Of a stretch of DNA of 64,000 bases, positions 12,149 to 20,130 are shown one piece after another. Source of the stretch: Streptomyces sp. RPT161. GTDB taxonomy: Bacteria > Actinomycetota > Actinomycetes > Streptomycetales > Streptomycetaceae. A model generated the notes under the pieces. The model saw only the letters and a program-made list of their open reading frames with translations, searched no databases and was not told where the DNA came from. The DNA is taken from positions 1-64,000 of the forward strand of contig NZ_JAPZVN010000030.1 of the NCBI RefSeq assembly GCF_027533845.1, written 5' to 3'. The stretch's first letter is position 1. Each line of letters opens with the position of its first letter. The position numbers and the translations under genes were made by a program.

Positions 12149-14950
12149 CTAGGCGATGCCCGCCAGGCTGCTTTCGGCGAGCTTCGACGGCAGGTCGCGG
12201 CGGCGCTTGACCTTCAACTTGCGGTATATCCGGGTCAGATGCTGCTCCACGGTGCTCACCGTCACATACAGCTTGGTGGCGATCTCCCGGTTGGTGTGTC
12301 CGTGCGCGGCCAGTACCGCGACCCGGGACTCGGCCTCGGTGAGCGCCTCCGCCTCACGTGACACGTCCGCCTGACCGGCGACGGCGACCTCGCCGTCCGC
12401 GTCACCTGGCATCAACTGCTGGCACAACGGCTCGGCACCGCACGCCTTGGCCACGTGCCACGCCTTGCGCACCAGCAGCCGCGCCCGGTTGAACTCGCCC
12501 AGCGCACGGTAGCCGTTGCCCAACTCGCCCAATGCGGCCGCGAGTTGCAGCCGGTCGTCACCGTTCTCCAGGATCTCGACCGCTTCCTTGAGCAGGTGCA
12601 GTCGACGCTTGAGGTCAGCGGTGCGGGCCAGCACCAGCAGTTGCGCACCGCGGGTGCGGCTGGTGCCCGAACCTCCGCGCAGCGGCTGCCGCTCGGCCAG
12701 CGACCTGGCCTGGCCTGCCTCGTCCAGGGCGAGCCAGGCCTCGGCGGCGTCGATCCGCCACGGCACCAACTCGGCGGAGTCGACCCCCCACTCCTCCATC
12801 AGCCGTCCGCAGGCCAGGAAGTCCTCCAGGGCGGCGTGGTAGCGGCCGGTCGCCAGGTGGCTGCGGCCACGGGCGCGTAGGTAGTGCAGCCCCGGCAGGG
12901 TGCGGAACAGGGCGGCGGGCACCGGCTGTTCGAGCAGTGCCATCGCCTCGTCGTGCCGCCCCATCGCGGTCTCGGCCTGGATCAGGGTGCTCAGCGGCAG
13001 GGCGATGAGCGCTCCCCAACTCTGCAGGGAGATCAGCGACATCGCGGAACGGGCGTGGTGCGCGGCACCCGGCAGATCGCCCTGGCGCAGCGCGATCTCC
13101 GCCCGTACCGCGGACAGCAGCGCGTGCCAGGCCGGCGCGCGGCGGGCCGAGCACTCGCTCAGCAGCCGCTCGCACCAGGCCAGGGCCAGGTCGGCGCGGT
13201 CCGCGTAGAGCAGCGCCAGCAGCGCGAAGACCAGCGGCTGCAGGGTGCTGTCGCTGAGCCGGTACCGCTGGAGTACCCGCTGGGCCTCGGCCACGGCGGT
13301 GTCACCGCGTCCGTCCGCGAGCGAGGCGGAGATGGCGGAGGCCGCCTGGGTGTGGGCGTCGCCCACGGTGCCGCAGGCCCCGCCCTGTGTCGTCGCCCGG
13401 CTGATCCCTGAGTCCGGGAAGACCGACTGCAACGGCGGGCTGATCATGGCCAGCCAGCGGCGGGCGGCCTCCAGGGCCGCCTCGTCGTGGCCCGGCTCCT
13501 GCTCGGTGCGCGACCGCTCGGTACGGGACTGGAGTTCGCGGACCGACTCGACCGCGTCGTCCAGCCGTCCGGACCACGCCAGGTACGACATCGACATCGC
13601 CAGATAGCGGCGCGGCAGCCTTCCCGGCTCCAGTTCCGCGGTCAGTTGCGGAAGGTGCTTCTCGGCCGCCGCCGGGCAGCTGCGCCAGACCACGCTGACC
13701 AGCTTGGCCTTGATCTCGGCCCGGGTGGCGCCGACCTGGCAGGCGCTGTGGGCGAGTTCGAGGCAGCGCAGCGCGAACTCGGTGTCGTCGTCGACCAGGG
13801 CGTACTCGGCCGCCTCCTGGAGCACCGGCACCATCTCCGGCGCCACGTCCTGACGCGCGGCGAGCAGGTGCCGGGCCACGTCGAGGGCGCTGGCGCCGTC
13901 CTTGTGCAGCAGGTGCGCGGCGCGCAGGTGCAGGCTCGACAGGGTGTCGGCCGGGGTGGCGGCCAGTACGGCGTCGCGCGCCGAGGTGTCGCGGAAGGTA
14001 CCGCCGTCCAGCACGGCGCAGCGGCTGAGGTCCTGGATGCCGTGTTCCGCCGACTCGGCGTGGATCTCAAGCACCCGGCTGAGCAGCGCGGTTGAGCTTG
14101 CGTCGCCCAGTACGGCCACGCCGCGGGCCACGGTCAGCATCTCGGGCTCGCCTCGGTGCAGGCAGTCGCGCACCGCCTGCGAGAACGTCTCGGCCGGTGC
14201 GACACGCTGGAACGGCTCGCCGCGCTCGGCGCCCTGGCAGTCTTCCAGCAGTGCGCGCAGCAGCAGCGGGTTGCCGCCGGTGATGTCGTGGCACTCGGCG
14301 GCGAGCCGGGACGCCATGGACGGTGCGAAGTGACCGGCCAGCACGCTCGCGGTGCCCTTGGGGGACAGCATGCCCACCTGCACCCGGGTGCAGTGCGGCT
14401 GGCGCAGCAGTTCGGCGTGGAAGGCCAGTTGCTCCTGCCGCAGCCTGGTGGACTCGGTCAGCACGATCAGGATCCGCGCCTGGCGCACCCGTCGGGCCAG
14501 GTAGAGCAGGAATTGCAGGGAGTGGTCGTCGGCGCAGTGCACATCGTCGATGGCGATGACGACCGTTTGCTCCCTGGCGAGTTGCAGCAGCGCCCAGGAG
14601 GCGAAGGGCATCGCCCGCATCCGGGCGTGCGGCGCCGCCTCAACAGATGCCTCGTCCAACAGCCGTATCGCGTCGGAACGCACCTGCGGCGATATCGAGG
14701 GGTGGTCGAAAATCTTTCTCAGGATCCCGAACGGCAGTGAGCGCTCGGCTCGCGATCCGGTGGCGTCAAGGAGTAGCGCGGCTTCCTCGATCGCCTGCTC
14801 GGTAAAGCTTTCCAGCAGTTCCGTTTTCCCACTCGCTACGGCACCGCTGATCAGGGCCACACGGCCTCGGCCCTTCGTCGCGCTCTGCAGCAGTTCATGC
14901 AGCGCGGCCATGTGGCTCTCGCGCTCTACCAACTTGGCGGATAGTGACAC
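12149..14950 (-). CDS. LAL-family (large ATP-binding LuxR) transcriptional regulator
   Basis: The protein (933 aa) is a typical LAL activator, a class common in macrolide and polyene clusters, where it switches on PKS promoters. An N-terminal AAA-type NTPase carries Walker A GAVASGKT (about residues 36-43) and Walker B VVIAIDDVHCADD. A long TPR-like helical middle follows. The C-terminus (about 870-920) holds a LuxR helix-turn-helix: ESRVAVLAAHGHTNREIATK and VSTVEQHLTRIYRKLKVKRR. The GTG at 14950 has a GGGGGA ribosome site 4-5 bases upstream and gives the usual short LAL N-terminus (VSLSAKLVERE); a frame-open ATG at 14998 would add 16 residues. It lies between the two-component system and the thioesterase, both likely at the cluster edge. 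I infer that it controls the PKS, glycosyltransferase and thioesterase promoters, which share ACCCCTA-like repeats. Confidence 0.94.
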   Translation of the reverse strand: MSLSAKLVERESHMAALHELLQSATKGRGRVALISGAVASGKTELLESFTEQAIEEAALLLDATGSRAERSLPFGILRKIFDHPSISPQVRSDAIRLLDEASVEAAPHARMRAMPFASWALLQLAREQTVVIAIDDVHCADDHSLQFLLYLARRVRQARILIVLTESTRLRQEQLAFHAELLRQPHCTRVQVGMLSPKGTASVLAGHFAPSMASRLAAECHDITGGNPLLLRALLEDCQGAERGEPFQRVAPAETFSQAVRDCLHRGEPEMLTVARGVAVLGDASSTALLSRVLEIHAESAEHGIQDLSRCAVLDGGTFRDTSARDAVLAATPADTLSSLHLRAAHLLHKDGASALDVARHLLAARQDVAPEMVPVLQEAAEYALVDDDTEFALRCLELAHSACQVGATRAEIKAKLVSVVWRSCPAAAEKHLPQLTAELEPGRLPRRYLAMSMSYLAWSGRLDDAVESVRELQSRTERSRTEQEPGHDEAALEAARRWLAMISPPLQSVFPDSGISRATTQGGACGTVGDAHTQAASAISASLADGRGDTAVAEAQRVLQRYRLSDSTLQPLVFALLALLYADRADLALAWCERLLSECSARRAPAWHALLSAVRAEIALRQGDLPGAAHHARSAMSLISLQSWGALIALPLSTLIQAETAMGRHDEAMALLEQPVPAALFRTLPGLHYLRARGRSHLATGRYHAALEDFLACGRLMEEWGVDSAELVPWRIDAAEAWLALDEAGQARSLAERQPLRGGSGTSRTRGAQLLVLARTADLKRRLHLLKEAVEILENGDDRLQLAAALGELGNGYRALGEFNRARLLVRKAWHVAKACGAEPLCQQLMPGDADGEVAVAGQADVSREAEALTEAESRVAVLAAHGHTNREIATKLYVTVSTVEQHLTRIYRKLKVKRRRDLPSKLAESSLAGIA

Positions 14951-15090
14951 AATTTCCCCCGATTCGCATTGCGCCGGACCGCACGGAGTTAACGTCACGG
15001 CAATGCGCGTAAATCGGAACCATTAAGGGTTCGCAGGCCGTGGAAGGCCGGGAACAGGTCGTCAGATCTTTGGTTTGGCAACGAATCCTG

Positions 15091-15115
15091 GTGCGCCCTG
15101 GGGTGGTGGGCGCAC
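15091..15115 (-). terminator. Terminator downstream of the type II thioesterase gene
   Basis: GTGCGCCC (15091-15098) pairs perfectly with GGGCGCAC (15108-15115) around a 9-base loop, 69 bp past the thioesterase stop codon and before the LAL start. It indicates that the two minus-strand genes are separate transcription units. Confidence 0.65.
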
Positions 15116-15183
15116 CGCCGATTCGAATGGTTGGGGAGCCCCGTGGTCAGGCGGGTCTCCTCGGCTCTCCCTCAGGGGTTGTA

Positions 15184-15951
15184 CTAAGAGACCGCGGTAC
15201 TGCGGTTGTTGAGCGCCGCGGACACGATCTTGACGATCTGCTGCTGATGGTTGGCCAAGAAGAAGTGGCCGCCCGGGAAAACGTGGATGTCGAACGCACC
15301 GCTGGTGTGCTCGCGCCAGGCCTGCGCCTCCTCCAGGCTGGTCCGCGGGTCGTTGTCACCGGTCAGTACGGTGATGGGAGCCCGCACCGCGGCACCGGGC
15401 TCGGCCCGGTACTTCTCGATGGCCGTGTAGTCGCTGCGGATCGCGGGCAACACCATCCGCAGGATCTCCTCGTTCCCGAGGATCTCCGGGTTGGTGCCGC
15501 TCAGCACCCGCATTTCCTTGACGATACCGTCGTCGTCCCGCAGGTGCACGCTCTCGTCACGGTACCGGGAGGGGGCCCGTCGGCCAGAGGCGAAAACGAC
15601 CAGCGGAACGAAATCCAGATCGCGCTCAAGACGCCGGGTCACCTCGAAGGCGAGAACGGCACCCATGCTGTGGCCGAAGAGGGCCGTCGGACGGTCCAAC
15701 CACGGTTTCAGTTCAGCGGCGATGGCGTCGGCGTACTCACCGATGTTCTCGATGGCGCGGTCCGCGCGGCGGTCCTGGCGACCTGGGTACTGCAATGAAA
15801 GGACGTCTACCGCGGGAGAGAGCGCACGCGACATCGGGAAGTAGAAGGGCGCTGACCCGCCGGCATGCGGCAGGCATACGAGACGCACTCCGCTTTCCTC
15901 GGCAGGGTGGAAACGGCGTATCCAACGGCTGGCGTCCTGGAGTTCACCCAC
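15184..15951 (-). CDS. Type II thioesterase (editing thioesterase)
   Basis: The protein is a 255-aa alpha/beta hydrolase that clears stalled or wrong acyl groups from PKS carrier proteins. It begins RWIRRFHPAEESGVRLVCLPHAGGSAPFY, the usual type II thioesterase opening with the oxyanion PHAGG. The nucleophile elbow is FGHSMG with Ser95, and the C-terminal catalytic His is in FPGGHFFL. The length matches the family (about 250 aa) when translation starts at the GTG at 15951, which has GGAAAGAG upstream. The longer in-frame ATG at 16068 would add 39 residues with no thioesterase similarity and has a ribosome site only 3 bases away. The gene supports the view that the PKS cluster extends to here. 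Its promoter region carries the TAGGGG-GTA-CCCCTA repeat. Confidence 0.93.
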   Translation of the reverse strand: MGELQDASRWIRRFHPAEESGVRLVCLPHAGGSAPFYFPMSRALSPAVDVLSLQYPGRQDRRADRAIENIGEYADAIAAELKPWLDRPTALFGHSMGAVLAFEVTRRLERDLDFVPLVVFASGRRAPSRYRDESVHLRDDDGIVKEMRVLSGTNPEILGNEEILRMVLPAIRSDYTAIEKYRAEPGAAVRAPITVLTGDNDPRTSLEEAQAWREHTSGAFDIHVFPGGHFFLANHQQQIVKIVSAALNNRSTAVS

Positions 15952-16502
15952 TGCACCGAAACTCTTTCCTGTGGTTCCCCGACCTGTGGCCGAACGCGAT
16001 GGTCCCTGCGGAGTGCCTGCGCGACATGCTGCTGCGAGGGCGCCGTTGCCTGTCCGGCACTTCGACATGAACTCCTCGGCCCGGTTCCATGTCTAGCAGA
16101 ACGGGTGATCTAGGGGGTACCCCTACCTTTGGACCTACCACCCGGATGGTGCCTGAGGCGACAGATCGAAAGTCCCCCGTTCTGCCTGGTGGTTGGGGGT
16201 GTTCGACGGGCCGGTAGGGGGATGCGGGAAACCAGTTGCCTCTGCGGTCCCATACGAACTCGTGACGGGTTCTTGGCGCCGAGTCGGGGCGCGTTGGGAG
16301 CGCGGGGGGCGCGCAGAGGGGCGTACAGGAGCGCGGGATGAGCGGATGGCCGCACCGCGGGGGCGCGGTCGCGAACCGGCGGGCAGGCGCGGCCGGCCTC
16401 CCCTCGGGGGCCTGGCAGGTCCGAGGGGCGCTTTGCAGGAGCCGCCGGCCTCCGGCCGACAGCTCTACACTGGGCGGGACGTACGCTGCGAGGAGGGCGC
16501 GA
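15952..16502. other. Intergenic region between thioesterase and MarR gene
   Basis: No convincing gene is seen in this 550-bp stretch. It contains the thioesterase promoter, the TAGGGG/CCCCTA inverted repeat at 16111-16125, and the MarR promoter near its right end. It is the likely right border of the polyketide cluster, since the genes that follow have no obvious biosynthetic link. Confidence 0.5.
16111..16125. promoter_or_regulatory. Inverted repeat TAGGGG-GTA-CCCCTA upstream of the thioesterase
   Basis: TAGGGG and CCCCTA form 6-bp inverted arms around GTA. The half-site matches the direct repeats at 5927-5954 before the PKS. It lies 160 bp from the preferred thioesterase start (43 bp from the upstream ATG), a workable activator position. 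I infer a shared cluster regulator. Confidence 0.5.
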
Positions 16503-16973
16503 TTGTCCCGGACGGACCAGTCGGAGTCGACAGAGGCTCTGGCTCAGGGCTGGTGCGCGCTGGCTGCCCTGCATTCCCGTATCGCGAGCCGCGTCGAGCG
16601 TGCCCTGCAGTCCGCGCACGGCCTCGGTGTGACGGAGTACTCCGTGCTCCGGGTACTCAGCCGCCAGCAGGGCTACCACATGCGGATGCAGCAGTTGGCC
16701 AACGCCGTGGTGCTCAGTCAGAGCGCCACCACCCGTGTGGTGAACAAGCTGGAGGACCAGGGCCTGCTCACCCGCTATCTGTGCGCCGACGATCGGCGCG
16801 GCATCTACACCGAGGTCACCGAGGCAGGACGGGCGCTGCTCGACGCCGCCCGACCGACCAACGACGCCGCCCTGCGCGAGGCGCTCGACGAGGCGGCCCA
16901 GGAGCCCGAACTGGCCCCACTGGTACGCGCCGTGGAGACCGTCGATCCCGTCGCCGGCGCCGCCGTTCCTTAG
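16503..16973 (+). CDS. MarR family transcriptional regulator
   Basis: This is a 156-aa winged-helix repressor or activator of the MarR class, acting as a dimer on DNA. The core runs from ALAQGWCALAALHSRIASRVERAL through the recognition helix region LANAVVLSQSATTRVVNKLEDQGLL to the wing YLCADDRRGIYTEVTEAG (about residues 70-115). The start is a TTG at 16503: AGGAGG lies exactly 6 bases upstream, and the frame before it codes for low-complexity basic sequence. A longer reading from 16338 is therefore rejected. The gene stands alone on the plus strand, divergent from the thioesterase. The ligand and targets are unknown. Confidence 0.9.
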   Translation: MSRTDQSESTEALAQGWCALAALHSRIASRVERALQSAHGLGVTEYSVLRVLSRQQGYHMRMQQLANAVVLSQSATTRVVNKLEDQGLLTRYLCADDRRGIYTEVTEAGRALLDAARPTNDAALREALDEAAQEPELAPLVRAVETVDPVAGAAVP

Positions 16974-16996
16974 CCTCCCGGCCTTCAGGGCTCTCG

Positions 16997-17015
16997 CCCT
17001 CGCGGTGCCCGAGGG
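16997..17015 (+). terminator. Weak hairpin after the MarR gene
   Basis: CCCTCG (16997-17002) and CGAGGG (17010-17015) form a 6-bp stem with a 7-base loop, 24 bp past the MarR stop codon. It is short, so this is only a possible terminator. Confidence 0.35.
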
Positions 17016-17034
17016 GGCCTGAGTACCTGGAAAT

Positions 17035-17054
17035 TGTAACTACTAGTACGTACA
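17035..17054. promoter_or_regulatory. TetR-type operator abutting the TetR start codon
   Basis: TGTAACTACTAGTACGTACA is a 20-bp palindrome with two mismatched pairs. It ends 8 bp before the TetR ATG at 17063, so bound repressor would block transcription or translation start. AT-rich composition marks it out from the flanking DNA. I infer autoregulation of the TetR-DUF4865 pair. Confidence 0.65.
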
Positions 17055-17062
17055 CTGACCGC

Positions 17063-17626
17063 ATGGACACGGCTGACCGTTTGATCGAAGGCACCCGCGA
17101 ACTGCTCTGGGAACGCGGCTACGTGGGGACCAGCCCGAAGGCGATCCTCCAGCGCGCCGGGGCGGGCCAGGGCAGCATGTACCACCACTTCAGCGGCAAG
17201 GCCGACCTCGCGCTGGCCGCCGTGCGGCGATCCGTGGAGCAGATGCGGACGGCGGCGGACGCCCTGCTGTCCGCTCCCGGTACCGCCCTGGAGCGGATCA
17301 CCGCGTATCTGCGCCGCGAGCGCGATGTGTTGCGCGGCTGCCCGATCGGGCGTCTGACGATGGACCCGGACATCATCGCCAGCCCTGAACTACGCGCGCC
17401 ACTGGACGAGTTGTTCGGCTGGCTTCGGCAGCGCCTCGCCGAGGTGATCGCCGAAGGCCAGTCCCGCGGTGAACTCGGCGCGGAGCTGGACCCGGTGGCC
17501 ACCGCAGCCGCCATCGCGGCGACGCTGCAAGGCGGTTACGTACTCGCCCGCGCCGCAGACTCGACCGAACCGTTCGAGCACGCCGTCACCGGCGTACTGG
17601 CGCTCCTCGCGTCAGCCGACCACTAG
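17063..17626 (+). CDS. TetR family transcriptional regulator
   Basis: The protein is 187 aa. The N-terminal helix-turn-helix (about residues 8-50) reads TRELLWERGYVGTSPKAILQ then GQGSMYHHFSGKADLALAAV, typical of TetR repressors; the C-terminal half (LRGCPIGRLTMDPDI onwards) resembles the YcdC/LmrA-type ligand domain with a Cys in RGCPIG. The ATG at 17063 starts right after a 20-bp palindrome and has no good ribosome site, so translation may be leaderless or weak. The frame is open far upstream (to 16193), but that part overlaps the MarR gene and is not coding. It is followed 25 bp later by a DUF4865 gene, which is probably its regulated partner. Confidence 0.92.
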   Translation: MDTADRLIEGTRELLWERGYVGTSPKAILQRAGAGQGSMYHHFSGKADLALAAVRRSVEQMRTAADALLSAPGTALERITAYLRRERDVLRGCPIGRLTMDPDIIASPELRAPLDELFGWLRQRLAEVIAEGQSRGELGAELDPVATAAAIAATLQGGYVLARAADSTEPFEHAVTGVLALLASADH

Positions 17627-17651
17627 GCAGCCCAAGGGAGTTCACTCCGCC

Positions 17652-18239
17652 ATGTACGCCATGCAGTACCAGATCACCCTGCCCGCCGACTACGACATGG
17701 AGATCATCAGGCGCCGCGTCAGAACCCGGGGCTCGGCCCTTGACGCCTTTCCCGGCCTGGGGTTGAAGGCGTATCTGATCCGCGAGCGGGAGAAAGGCTC
17801 GCCAGTCAACCAGTACGCGCCCTTCTACCTGTGGCACTCCATCGACGGCATGAACCGGTTCCTGTGGGGTGGCGGCGGGTTCCACGGCATCGTCGACGAC
17901 TTCGGGCGCCCACCGGTGGAGCACTGGACCGGCGTCGGCTACGAGCGCGGCCCCGCGTTCGCCAGCACCCCGCGCGCCGCGACTCGCCGTACCCAGCCCG
18001 TACCGTCGGGCATCGACCCCACCTCCTTCGTCAGTCGTGAACTCGACATGTTGCGGGAGCACGGTTCCGCCCCCGCGGTGCACTCCTCGGCGCTCGCCAT
18101 CGACCCCCGGCACTGGGAGTTGGTGCGCTTCACGCTCTGGGAGCGCCTGGCCGAGCGGCCGGAGGGCGAGACGGGTTACGAGGTACTGCACCTCAGCTCA
18201 CCGCACTTGGCCGAGCTGCCCACCGGCCGTCACTGGTAG
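17652..18239 (+). CDS. DUF4865 family protein
   Basis: This 195-aa protein begins MYAMQYQITLPADYDMEIIRRRVRTRG, the signature opening of the DUF4865 family. Aromatic-rich blocks follow (YAPFYLWHSIDGMNRFLWGGGGFHGIVDDFGRP), then a second half with HWELVRFTLW and EVLHLSSPHLAELPTGRHW. The first half resembles a ferredoxin-like alpha/beta barrel of the kind found in small monooxygenases, but no catalytic function is established. The ATG at 17652 has GGGAG 11 bases upstream. It lies 25 bp after the TetR gene on the same strand, so it is probably co-transcribed and controlled by that repressor. No signal peptide or membrane helix is present. Confidence 0.85.
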   Translation: MYAMQYQITLPADYDMEIIRRRVRTRGSALDAFPGLGLKAYLIREREKGSPVNQYAPFYLWHSIDGMNRFLWGGGGFHGIVDDFGRPPVEHWTGVGYERGPAFASTPRAATRRTQPVPSGIDPTSFVSRELDMLREHGSAPAVHSSALAIDPRHWELVRFTLWERLAERPEGETGYEVLHLSSPHLAELPTGRHW

Positions 18240-18421
18240 CGCCGGCGAGCGGCCCTGACGGCATTTCTCGCTCTCGACACGATTGTCACTATTACGCCGG
18301 TTCTCCGTCACAGATGTTCCACAGGGCCTGCCGGACTACGGCCGGTGTCGTTGTCCGGCACAGAGTGACTGCACAGCAGCCACTATCCGTTGTGGCTCTG
18401 CCCCTGTGGGAGGTGCGAGAG

Positions 18422-18628
18422 ATGCCGGACCGAACCCTGTGGTCGTACGCGGACATCGCCGCGCATATCCGGGTGCGTACCGACACCGTGCGTTCGTATC
18501 GCAAGCACGGCCTGCTGCCGCCACCGGATGTCGTGGAGGGCGGTAAGCCCTTCTGGTATGCGGACACCATTCGCCTGTGGACCTCCAGACGACCGGGCAA
18601 CCGGTCACGTGCGAAACGGGACTGGTGA
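18422..18628 (+). CDS. Small MerR/excisionase-like helix-turn-helix protein
   Basis: This is a 68-aa protein that is little more than one DNA-binding domain: WSYADIAAHIRVRTDTVRSYRKHGLLPPPDVVEGGKPFWYADTIRLWTSRRPG. The pattern 'A-IA-HI-V-TDTVR-YRKHGLLPPPD....PFW-..TI--W' resembles the MerR/AlpA-like winged helix seen in excisionases and small actinobacterial regulators. The ATG at 18422 has GGGAGG 8 bases upstream, which decides the start; upstream codons are open but lack a ribosome site. It ends in a basic tail (RSRAKRDW). A terminator-like hairpin follows at 18653. It could be a remnant of a mobile element or a conserved small regulator; no integrase or attachment site is seen nearby. Confidence 0.75.
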   Translation: MPDRTLWSYADIAAHIRVRTDTVRSYRKHGLLPPPDVVEGGKPFWYADTIRLWTSRRPGNRSRAKRDW

Positions 18629-18652
18629 TCGCGTTGTAGGACCACATGGCAC

Positions 18653-18678
18653 GGCGGCGCCAGGACCCTGGCGCCGCC
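18653..18678 (+). terminator. Terminator after the small HTH gene
   Basis: GGCGGCGCCAG (18653-18663) pairs with CTGGCGCCGCC (18668-18678) around a 4-base loop, 24 bp past the stop. The stem can extend by further pairing of flanking bases. Confidence 0.75.
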
Positions 18679-18701
18679 GCCGTGTTGTGTCCCGGCAACT
18701 A

Positions 18702-18733
18702 CTATACGACCGTCCTACACGTTCGTATAGGAC
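18702..18733. promoter_or_regulatory. Nested inverted repeats upstream of TetR
   Basis: CTATACGA (18702-18709) and TCGTATAG (18723-18730) form perfect arms; within and across them GTCCTA (18712-18717) and TAGGAC (18728-18733) form a second, overlapping inverted repeat. They end 31 bp before the TetR ATG at 18764, the usual position for a self-controlled operator. Confidence 0.6.
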
Positions 18734-18763
18734 AGTTGTCAGAATCAGGGCTACGATTCGGCC

Positions 18764-19363
18764 ATGGGACATCGCGAGGATCTGCTGGAGGGCGCCAAGC
18801 GCTGCCTCCGGGAGAAGGGCTACGCACGCACCACGGCGCGTGACATCGTGGCGGCATCGGGCACCAACCTGGCCTCCATCGGCTACCACTACGGCTCCAA
18901 GGAGGCGCTGCTGAACGCGGCGCTGATGCAGACGGTCGAGGAGTGGGGCGAGGAACTGCGCACCGCGCTGGCGGCCGAGATCGCACCCGACACGACCCCG
19001 GTCGAGCGTTTCGTCGCGATCTGGACCCGGATGATCGACTCGCTTGGCGAGCAACGGCCGGTCTGGGCCGCGAGTTTCGAGAGTTTCACCCAGATCGACC
19101 GACTGCCCGAGGTGCGGGCGTTCCTCACTGAGGGGCTGCGGCAGGCTCGTTCCGGTATGGCGGCGCTGTTCCTGGGAGTTGACGAGAGCGCGCTCGGCGA
19201 GAAGGAGTCGCATACCGTCGGCTCGTTCTACTACGCGCTGCTGAACGGCGTGATGGTGCAGTGGATGATCGATCCCGAGAGCGCGCCCTCCGCCTACGAC
19301 CTGGCCGAAGCACTACGGACGATCTCGTCCCGGATGGGCGGCGAGCAAGCGCCCGCGGGCTGA
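18764..19363 (+). CDS. TetR family transcriptional regulator
   Basis: The protein is 199 aa. The helix-turn-helix occupies residues about 8-55: LLEGAKRCLREKGYARTTAR, DIVAASGTNLASIGYHYGSKEALLNAAL. The ligand-binding half contains VERFVAIWTRMIDSLGEQRPVWAASFESFTQIDRLPEVRAFL. ATG at 18764 is supported by the domain boundary. Overlapping inverted repeats at 18702-18733 suggest autorepression. The neighbouring downstream gene (DedA-type) is convergent, so its target is either itself or a distant gene. The ligand is unknown. Confidence 0.93.
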   Translation: MGHREDLLEGAKRCLREKGYARTTARDIVAASGTNLASIGYHYGSKEALLNAALMQTVEEWGEELRTALAAEIAPDTTPVERFVAIWTRMIDSLGEQRPVWAASFESFTQIDRLPEVRAFLTEGLRQARSGMAALFLGVDESALGEKESHTVGSFYYALLNGVMVQWMIDPESAPSAYDLAEALRTISSRMGGEQAPAG

Positions 19364-19389
19364 ACGGCCTCGTCCGGTCAGCGGGTCGG

Positions 19390-20130
19390 TCATCCGCTGA
19401 CGACGTCCGGCGCCGCTCCCTCCAGGGCCGGGGTGCGCGCGGGCGCCTGGCCGACCCGGTCGGTGGCGATCGGGTCGGCAGGCGGCACCGCCTCGGCGTG
19501 CACCGCCTCGGCGTGGCGGCGCCGGGCGGCTAGCTGCACCAGGCCGCCCAGCGTCGCGACGACCAGCGAGACACCCAGGCCGAGCCCCATCGCGTAGAGC
19601 GAGTTCCCTGTGGCCTCGCCGCCGAGATAGCCGATGCCCACCGAGTACGTGGCCCACAGCGCCTCCGCGATCGACGCGCCGATCAGGAAGCGGCGCGCGG
19701 GGTACCGCACGATTCCGGCCGCCAGTCCGCCGATCACCCGGCCGCTCGGCAGGAAGCGGCAGCCGATGACGAACGGGATCCCGTACCGCTGTATCCGGCC
19801 GACCGCCCACTCCAGCAGCTGCCCGCGGTGGCGGCGCCGGTACAGTCGCGCCCGGACCCGGCCGCTGACCGCCCGGCCGGTGCGGTGGATGGCCAGGTCA
19901 CCGGCGAGTGCGGAACCGGCGACCACCAGCAGGACGAGGGATATGTTCAGCCGCCCGCTGGCCGCGAGGATGCCGCCGGTCACCAGCAGGGCGGAGTTGG
20001 GCACCAACGGTGGGATGGTGGTCAGTGCCAACAGGACATAAGCCCACAGCATGTTGCCCGCCATGTGCTGTGACAGCGCGGACGTGAAGTCCAGCGAGTC
20101 CAGTGCCGACACGATCGATGAAACGCTCAT
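19390..20130 (-). CDS. DedA/SNARE-associated family membrane protein
   Basis: This 246-aa integral membrane protein belongs to the DedA (VTT) superfamily, members of which act in phospholipid or undecaprenyl-phosphate flipping and membrane homeostasis. Key signs are a hydrophobic hairpin with the conserved PLVPNSALLVTGG (residues about 40-52), the re-entrant region GDLAIHRTGRAVSGRV, and the second motif CRFLPSGRVIGGLAAGIVRYPARRFLIGASIAEALWATYSVGIGYLGG, containing the family's R(F/I)xPxxR core. The C-terminus is a hydrophilic tail. The ATG at 20130 has GAGGGA 7 bases upstream. It is convergent with the upstream TetR gene (26 bp gap) and divergent from the copper chaperone gene. Confidence 0.88.
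   Translation of the reverse strand: MSVSSIVSALDSLDFTSALSQHMAGNMLWAYVLLALTTIPPLVPNSALLVTGGILAASGRLNISLVLLVVAGSALAGDLAIHRTGRAVSGRVRARLYRRRHRGQLLEWAVGRIQRYGIPFVIGCRFLPSGRVIGGLAAGIVRYPARRFLIGASIAEALWATYSVGIGYLGGEATGNSLYAMGLGLGVSLVVATLGGLVQLAARRRHAEAVHAEAVPPADPIATDRVGQAPARTPALEGAAPDVVSG

Noticed and set aside
15018-15031. AACC-ATTAAG-GGTT near-palindrome upstream of the LAL gene
   Set aside because: Short arms of four bases; too likely to occur by chance to be called an operator.
16193-17062. A 477-residue reading frame that includes the TetR protein at its end
   Set aside because: The first 290 residues overlap the MarR gene and are low-complexity; only the part after 17063 is a TetR protein.
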